From contig DAIDIH010000320.1 of NCBI GenBank assembly GCA_027459465.1, positions 1 to 33,593 on the forward strand: a DNA stretch of 33,593 nucleotides, in the 5' to 3' direction. This DNA is from Bryobacterales bacterium (GTDB lineage Bacteria; Acidobacteriota; Terriglobia; Bryobacterales; Bryobacteraceae). Under the pieces are notes generated by a model. The model saw only the letters and a list, made by a program, of their open reading frames with translations, did not search any database and was not told the DNA's origin. Below, one piece after another: positions 30,094 through 33,593 of the stretch (the first letter of the stretch is position 1; the number at the start of each line of letters is the position of its first letter). Both the position numbers and the translations under genes were made by a program.

Positions 30094-31899
30094 ATGGCCG
30101 AAAATGACGCACCCAAAATGCAAGCTACGTTAGGCTTGACGGGATTGACGATGAACGCCATGGCGCTCATCGCGCCGGGTGCCTTCCTCTGGCTCACCTT
30201 CCTGACCCAGTCGACGGCAGGCTCGACCGCCCCCGCAATGTGGATCGGAATCGTGTTCGCCACGCTGCTCTGTCTGGCGACCGCGGTCTGCTACGCCGAA
30301 ATGGCGAAGTTATACCCCGGAACTGGCAGCTCTTACTACTTCGCCGAACAGTCGTTCCTCAATCATGAGAAAGCGTGGCCCTACGCCCGCCTCGCTAAGT
30401 TCATCGTCGGCTGGGGCTCGCATCTCTATTACTGGGTCTACCCCGGCGTCATGGTCGGCACCATGGGCATCCTCTGCGGCTACATCGTCGGGACCCTCTG
30501 GCCGAACTTCATGAGCGCCTCCAACCCCGGCCCGATGTTCATGATGCTCATCGCCGTCGTGTTCTCCTTCGTCGTCGCCTACATCGCCTCGCGCGGCGTC
30601 AACGGATCCACTTCGGTCAACATCGCCATCAACGTCATCCAGATCAGCGCGCTGATTGTCTTCTCCGTGATGGCGCTCAGCTACCGGATGAACCATGCGC
30701 CGGGTAGCGTCGGCCTCCAGTTCGACTCCACCTCTGGCGACGCCTACAACTATCAGTTCCTCACCCAAAAGCAAACCGTCAACGGCCAGGCCACCGATGT
30801 AATCGTCCGCGACGCCAACGGCGTGCCGAAGCCCTTGCTCGACGCCGCCGGCAAGCCCGTACCCTATACCGTCAGCTATCCGGAAAAGGACGACAAGGGG
30901 AACTTCCTTTCCCACCCGTCCGCCAGTTCCGTCGTCGGCATTCACAGCTTCGGCTGGATGTTCGTCCAGGCCACTATCGCCATCCTTATCTTGGTCGGCT
31001 TCGAATCGGTAACCGCCATGGGAGGCGAAGCGAAAAACGCCAAACGTGACGTTCCCATCGCGGTGATTGTCTCGCTTCTGGTGCAAGGCTGCTTCTGCTA
31101 CCTGTTCGAGTACTTCGCGGCAAACTACGTACTCAGTAGCGGCTACACCATGCAGAACGCCACCGGCTCCGCGGCCCCGATCGGCGACCTCATGGTCATG
31201 GTCGGCGACGCCATCTTCGGCCCGGGCAATGGCCGCACCTTCATGCTCATCCAGGCCTTCACCGTCTTCCTGGCCCTCATCGGCACCACGCTGTCCTGCA
31301 TGAATACGGGCGCCCGCGTTACTTACGCGATGGGCAAGGATGACGAACTGTCCGGCGACCTCGGCGTGCTCCACACCAGGCATCTCACGCCGCACCGCGC
31401 CATCTGGACGCTCGCCGTCATCTCCGCCGTCATCGGCTGCGTCGTGGTCGCCATGATCTTCGGTGACGCCGGCGCGGTAGCGGACTCCACGCTCAAAACG
31501 CTTCCGCAGGGCTTCTGGTCCAGCGTCGGCTACGTCAGCCATGACACCATGGCCGCCATGCCGAACAGCCTGCTCACCATCACGCTGGCCTCCAACTTCG
31601 GCACGTTCCTGCTCTACATGCTGAGTTGTGTAACTTGCATCGTCGCCTACCACAACCACCCGGCATTCAGTTTCGTCAAGCATCTGGCCATCCCGGTCTT
31701 CGGTCTGCTGGCGAACCTGGCCTGCATGGCCTTCTACCTCATCGGGCCGTTCATGGGCTTCGGCACTAAGATGGAACCGCTGCTCGCCCTCGGCATCGCT
31801 GCGGTCTGGGGCATCTATGGCGGCATCTACTTCATCCGCTCCAGCAAGGCCAAGGGCCGTACGACGCTCAATACCCAGCGCGCCGTCACCGCCGGCTAA
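30094..31899 (+). CDS. APC-superfamily amino-acid permease with a large hydrophilic insert
   Basis: The 601-residue membrane protein starts ATG 30094 after GAGAGG and opens with LGLTGLTMNAMALIAPGAF, the first helix of amino acid-polyamine-organocation permeases. It has about 12 hydrophobic segments; GSSYYFAEQSFL and GFESVTAMGGEAKNAKRDVP are conserved family features, the latter being the TM6 region and following loop. Between TM5 and TM6 lies a soluble stretch of about 85 residues (199-285) rich in Asp, Gly and Pro (RDANGVPKPLLDAAGKPVPY). APC permeases are typically 450-500 residues, so this insert accounts for most of the excess. It is followed by a strong terminator. Closeness to glnA and glnD suggests uptake of a nitrogen-rich amino acid; the substrate is not shown. 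Confidence 0.85.
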   Translation: MAENDAPKMQATLGLTGLTMNAMALIAPGAFLWLTFLTQSTAGSTAPAMWIGIVFATLLCLATAVCYAEMAKLYPGTGSSYYFAEQSFLNHEKAWPYARLAKFIVGWGSHLYYWVYPGVMVGTMGILCGYIVGTLWPNFMSASNPGPMFMMLIAVVFSFVVAYIASRGVNGSTSVNIAINVIQISALIVFSVMALSYRMNHAPGSVGLQFDSTSGDAYNYQFLTQKQTVNGQATDVIVRDANGVPKPLLDAAGKPVPYTVSYPEKDDKGNFLSHPSASSVVGIHSFGWMFVQATIAILILVGFESVTAMGGEAKNAKRDVPIAVIVSLLVQGCFCYLFEYFAANYVLSSGYTMQNATGSAAPIGDLMVMVGDAIFGPGNGRTFMLIQAFTVFLALIGTTLSCMNTGARVTYAMGKDDELSGDLGVLHTRHLTPHRAIWTLAVISAVIGCVVVAMIFGDAGAVADSTLKTLPQGFWSSVGYVSHDTMAAMPNSLLTITLASNFGTFLLYMLSCVTCIVAYHNHPAFSFVKHLAIPVFGLLANLACMAFYLIGPFMGFGTKMEPLLALGIAAVWGIYGGIYFIRSSKAKGRTTLNTQRAVTAG

Positions 31900-31949
31900 G
31901 GGCAACGCCCGACTCACTCAGTCTGAAAGGAAGTCATCAGCGGGATTCG

Positions 31950-31979
31950 GGGCGAGCCACAAAGCTCGCCCTCTTTTTT
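31950..31979 (+). terminator. Rho-independent terminator of the permease gene
   Basis: GGGCGAGC (31950-31957), a six-base loop and GCTCGCCC (31964-31971) are followed by TCTTTTTT. Stem, loop and T-run are all good. It lies 51 bases after the permease stop. Confidence 0.9.
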
Positions 31980-32007
31980 CCATTCATCTCACTCGTTAAC
32001 CTGAAAC

Positions 32008-32838
32008 ATGACGCAAAGCAATCCCGAGGCCGGCTCGGAACTCCTCGTCGAATTCGCCGAACTCTCCGACCCCGGCCGCCAGCGTTCCAACAACGAAGAT
32101 TGCCTCGGCCACGCCGAGCCGTCTACACCCGAGCGCGTCCGCAGCCACGGCTGGCTCTTCGTTTTAGCCGATGGCGTCGGCGGCTCGGACAAAGGCGAGG
32201 TTGCCTCGCGCGCCGCCGTCGACTGGTTCACCACCCGCTTCCCCGCCGCCCCCGCCGGCGAACCGCTCGCCGCCCTGCTCACCCGCCTCGCCAAAGAAGC
32301 CAACAGCCACATCTACGAAACGGCGCACAACACCGGCCCGAACGGCGCCTCCATGTCCACTACCCTTGTCGCCTGTGGGCTTCGGCATGACCGCCTCGTC
32401 GTCGCGCATTTGGGCGATTCCCGCTGTTACCTCATCCGCAACGGATCCACCCACTTGCTCACCCGCGACCATACCGTCGCCCAGGATCAGGCCCGCCTCG
32501 GCGTGTTGTCTCCGAAGGAGGCCGCGCGCGCGCAAACTCGCTATGTGCTCAGCCGCTCGCTCGGCAACGACATGTTCGTCAACGTGGACACCAACGACGT
32601 CCAACTGAGCGCGGCCGACGTGCTGCTGCTGTGTTGCGACGGCCTGTATAACTCGGTTGAGCCCTCGGAAATGGCCGCCATCGCCGGCCACGGCGGTGAT
32701 CTTCGCGCCGCCGCCAAACGCCTCGTCGATCTTGCCAACCATCGCGATGGCAGTGATAATATAAGCGTTCAGCTCATCCGGGTCCGGAGCGTGGAGCGCG
32801 TCGGAATGTACCGCGGGCGGCCCTATAAACTCCGCTAA
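32008..32838 (+). CDS. PP2C-family serine/threonine phosphatase
   Basis: The 276-residue protein carries the standard PP2C motif series: RSNNEDC near 27-33, LADGVGG, MSTTLVA, HLGDSRCYLIRNG, LTRDHTVAQDQ, YVLSRSLGND, LLCCDGLYN and DGSDNISVQLI. The aspartates in ADGVGG, CDGL and SDN bind the catalytic Mn/Mg pair. It has no membrane segment, so it is cytoplasmic. It sits 36 bases before a protein kinase gene on the same strand, so the pair probably controls the phosphorylation state of shared proteins. No secretion-system or FHA gene is visible here to name the target. Confidence 0.92.
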   Translation: MTQSNPEAGSELLVEFAELSDPGRQRSNNEDCLGHAEPSTPERVRSHGWLFVLADGVGGSDKGEVASRAAVDWFTTRFPAAPAGEPLAALLTRLAKEANSHIYETAHNTGPNGASMSTTLVACGLRHDRLVVAHLGDSRCYLIRNGSTHLLTRDHTVAQDQARLGVLSPKEAARAQTRYVLSRSLGNDMFVNVDTNDVQLSAADVLLLCCDGLYNSVEPSEMAAIAGHGGDLRAAAKRLVDLANHRDGSDNISVQLIRVRSVERVGMYRGRPYKLR

Positions 32839-32874
32839 CTTGTCCCCGCTTACCTTCCCGCCTCGGATCTACTC

Positions 32875-33593
32875 ATGACCGCTCTCACCACCGGCGCACA
32901 ACTCGATCACTATCGCATCGAAGGCGTCGCCGCCCGCAGCGGCATGGCCTCCATCTTCCGCGCCACCGACCTGCTCACCGGCCGGCAGGTCGCCATCAAA
33001 GTCCCGCATCCGGAAATGGAAGCCGATCCCGTTCTCTTCGACCGCTTCAAACGCGAAGCCGAAATCGGACAAAAGCTCGACCACCCCGGCGTCATGAAAG
33101 TATTCGAGTGTGTCACCGGCGAGCAGATGTACATGGTCATGGAATGGGTCGAAGGCCGCCTGCTTCGCCACGTTCTGCAGGAGCAGCGCAAGCTCCCCGT
33201 CGAACGCGCCCTCCGCATCACCATCGCCATCAGCGATGCGCTCGACTACATCCACCGCAACGGCGTCGTCCATCGCGACCTGAAGCCCGAGAACATCATG
33301 ATCGGCCCCGAGGATCGGATTAAACTCATCGACTTCGGTATCGCCTCGCAGCAAGGCGCGCGCCGCCTCACCTTTGCCAAGCTCTCGCAAGTGATGGGAA
33401 CGCCCGATTACATCTCACCGGAGCAGGTCAAGGGCAGGCGCGGCGACGGCCGCAGCGATATCTACGCCCTCGGCGTCATGCTCTACGAAATGGTCACCGG
33501 CAAAACCCCGTTCACCGGGCCCAACGGCTTCGCCATCATGAACGACCGGCTGCTCAATAACCCCATCCCGCCGCGCGAGGCCAATCCGGAAAT
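32875..33593 (+). CDS. Eukaryotic-type Ser/Thr protein kinase, N-terminal part (runs off the window)
   Basis: From ATG 32875 an open frame of 239 codons continues past the window's end. It holds most of a Hanks-type kinase domain: the lysine of VAIKVPHPEM, a hinge region MEWVEGRLLRHVL, the catalytic loop HRDLKPENIM, the metal-binding DFGIA, the activation segment GTPDYISPEQ, and SDIYALGVMLYEM. The N-terminal nucleotide loop, usually GxGGMG, reads ARSGMA, so its three key glycines are replaced or shifted. All other catalytic residues are present. No transmembrane part is reached. It follows the PP2C phosphatase gene by 36 bases and is probably cotranscribed. Confidence 0.9.
   Translation, partial: MTALTTGAQLDHYRIEGVAARSGMASIFRATDLLTGRQVAIKVPHPEMEADPVLFDRFKREAEIGQKLDHPGVMKVFECVTGEQMYMVMEWVEGRLLRHVLQEQRKLPVERALRITIAISDALDYIHRNGVVHRDLKPENIMIGPEDRIKLIDFGIASQQGARRLTFAKLSQVMGTPDYISPEQVKGRRGDGRSDIYALGVMLYEMVTGKTPFTGPNGFAIMNDRLLNNPIPPREANPE

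Noticed and set aside
30310..31917. 535-codon minus-strand frame opposite the permease gene
   Set aside because: It is an antisense shadow, acidic and low in hydrophobic segments, whereas the plus strand encodes a clear 12-helix permease.

Overview
The window is a GC-rich bacterial chromosome segment with dense genes on both strands. Gene content suggests an Acidobacteriota genome, probably of the Solibacter/Bryobacter kind: a FecR protein with a tryptophan/proline-rich and glycine-rich tail, a BBP2-like porin, a stand-alone PP2C/Ser-Thr kinase pair, DinB and DUF1569 proteins, and a GltD/PyrK-type fusion. This placement is inference from gene content. No rRNA, tRNA, CRISPR array or insertion sequence was seen.

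Layout. Bases 1-4371 hold two RND efflux pump genes about 90% identical, head to head in a large inverted repeat (arms 1-1809 and 1913-3721). Both have lost their N-terminal part at the junction. A small DUF2892 membrane protein follows. Bases 4407-6941 (minus strand) carry a sugar-isomerase (SIS) protein and a secretin. Bases 7006-9584 (plus strand) carry a radical SAM gene and an ATP-grasp gene. The radical SAM gene has an in-frame TGA followed by codons Ala-Glu-Pro and a compact hairpin, so it is read here as a selenoprotein with a Cys-Sec-Ala-Glu-Pro tail; this is the most notable feature of the window. Bases 9585-12180 are mostly small minus-strand genes (YggX-like, PhnB-like, DUF1569, two hypotheticals) with the lowest coding density. 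Bases 12245-13676 hold a PduO-type cobalamin adenosyltransferase and a UlaG-like metallo-hydrolase. Bases 13680-17165 encode a 1161-residue iron-sulfur flavoprotein fusion. Bases 17352-21361 hold two glycine-rich exported proteins flanking a DinB gene.

Bases 21478-24284 form a tight, overlapping sulfur-transfer operon: a CysM-like cysteine synthase, a JAMM metalloprotease, and a ubiquitin-like carrier fused to an E1-like enzyme and a rhodanese. This resembles the CysM/CysO/Mec cysteine pathway, but here the carrier's Gly-Gly is internal. Bases 24494-28449 hold glnA and a convergent glnD homologue whose two catalytic domains look degenerate while its ACT sensor domains look intact. A porin and an amino-acid permease with an unusual hydrophilic insert follow, so this stretch looks devoted to nitrogen acquisition and control. 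The window ends with a PP2C phosphatase and the start of a protein kinase that lacks the usual glycine-loop glycines.
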